Below are positions 63,891 through 64,000 of a stretch of DNA of 64,000 nucleotides, one piece after another. The stretch spans positions 124,001-188,000 of the forward strand of contig NZ_AYMG01000017.1 in assembly GCF_000633455.1 (NCBI RefSeq), read 5' to 3'. The notes beneath the pieces are model-generated. The model saw nothing but the letters and a program-made list of their open reading frames with translations. It searched no databases and was not told the DNA's origin. The number at the start of each line of letters is the position of its first letter. Within the stretch, counting starts at the first letter, position 1. Source of the stretch: Pedobacter jeongneungensis (GTDB lineage: Bacteria > Bacteroidota > Bacteroidia > Sphingobacteriales > Sphingobacteriaceae). The position numbers and the translations under genes were made by a program.

Positions 63891-64000
63891 ATGGAGCAGG
63901 TAGTGGGTAGGACTGAAGAAAGATTGTTGTTAAATAAGATTGAGAAATCTGGCGAATCAGAACTGATCGCTATGTATGGACGTAGGCGGGTTGGAAAAAC
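63891..64000 (+). CDS. ATPase of the AAA/DUF234 type (start only; cut by window end)
   Basis: The visible 36 residues, MEQVVGRTEERLLLNKIEKS then GESELIAMYGRRRVGKT, contain a Walker A (GRRRVGKT) and match the N-terminus of the archaeal-type ATPases with a DUF234 tail frequent in Bacteroidota. It continues past the window. Function of this group is not settled. Confidence 0.75.
   Translation, partial: MEQVVGRTEERLLLNKIEKSGESELIAMYGRRRVGK

Overview
The window is a bacterial chromosome segment from the phylum Bacteroidota, most likely a Sphingobacteriaceae member close to Pedobacter. The grounds are promoters of the TTG-N19-21-TAnnTTTG type, few Shine-Dalgarno sequences, TonB/SusC-like receptors with carboxypeptidase-regulatory N-domains, a LytS/LytTR signalling pair, an alpha-oxoamine synthase of the kind involved in sphingolipid or sulfonolipid synthesis, and a histone H1-like Hc1 protein. 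The genus is inferred, not proven. No rRNA, tRNA or CRISPR array was seen.

Layout. 1-2.4 kb: the end of an unknown gene and a GH20 hexosaminidase with a LacI-type operator. 2.7-19.5 kb: a complete division and cell-wall (dcw) cluster, mraZ-rsmH-ftsL-ftsI-murE-mraY-murD-ftsW-murG-murC-ftsQ-ftsA-ftsZ. It starts at a 10-bp-periodic MraZ operator and ends at a terminator. Several gaps inside this essential operon hold intergenic repeat families, and the ftsA-ftsZ gap holds two interlocked perfect 10-bp inverted repeats. 19.5-31.7 kb: housekeeping and small accessory genes (alpha-oxoamine synthase, Hc1, a Crp-AraC fusion regulator, GNAT, dapA, ligA, tyrS) and a decayed Fic module.

31.8-40.1 kb: an outer-membrane receptor gene split by a 5,898-bp IS1595-family element (33775-39672). 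The ends can be read to the base: 26-bp terminal inverted repeats with two mismatches and an 8-bp target duplication, ATACTTTT. Removing the element and one duplication restores a continuous 786-residue frame. The element carries a DDE transposase and about ten passenger genes, mostly of unknown function, including an XRE regulator whose apparent operator lies in a divergent promoter. Just beyond it, a LytS-type kinase is followed by a LytTR response regulator broken by one nonsense codon, so two neighbouring genes are inactivated.

42.4-47.9 kb: a probable zinc-homeostasis locus: COG0523 GTPase, MerC-like membrane protein, a 54-residue predicted lipoprotein, LolD/LolE-like ABC exporter, three paralogous secreted DUF3299-like proteins with Cys pairs, and a Fur/Zur-family repressor. 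The divergent promoter between the GTPase and the rest has two similar 15-bp palindromes that are good Zur-box candidates. This is the best candidate for a little-described system, with the passenger genes of the IS1595 element second.

47.9-64 kb: a LuxE-like acyl-protein synthetase, a penicillin acylase, a TonB-dependent receptor, a thioredoxin-like lipoprotein or periplasmic protein, a four-gene island of AbiE-like nucleotidyltransferase toxins with their antitoxins and operators, a GH31 alpha-glucosidase, glgB, and the start of an AAA/DUF234-type ATPase preceded by five copies of a palindromic decamer.
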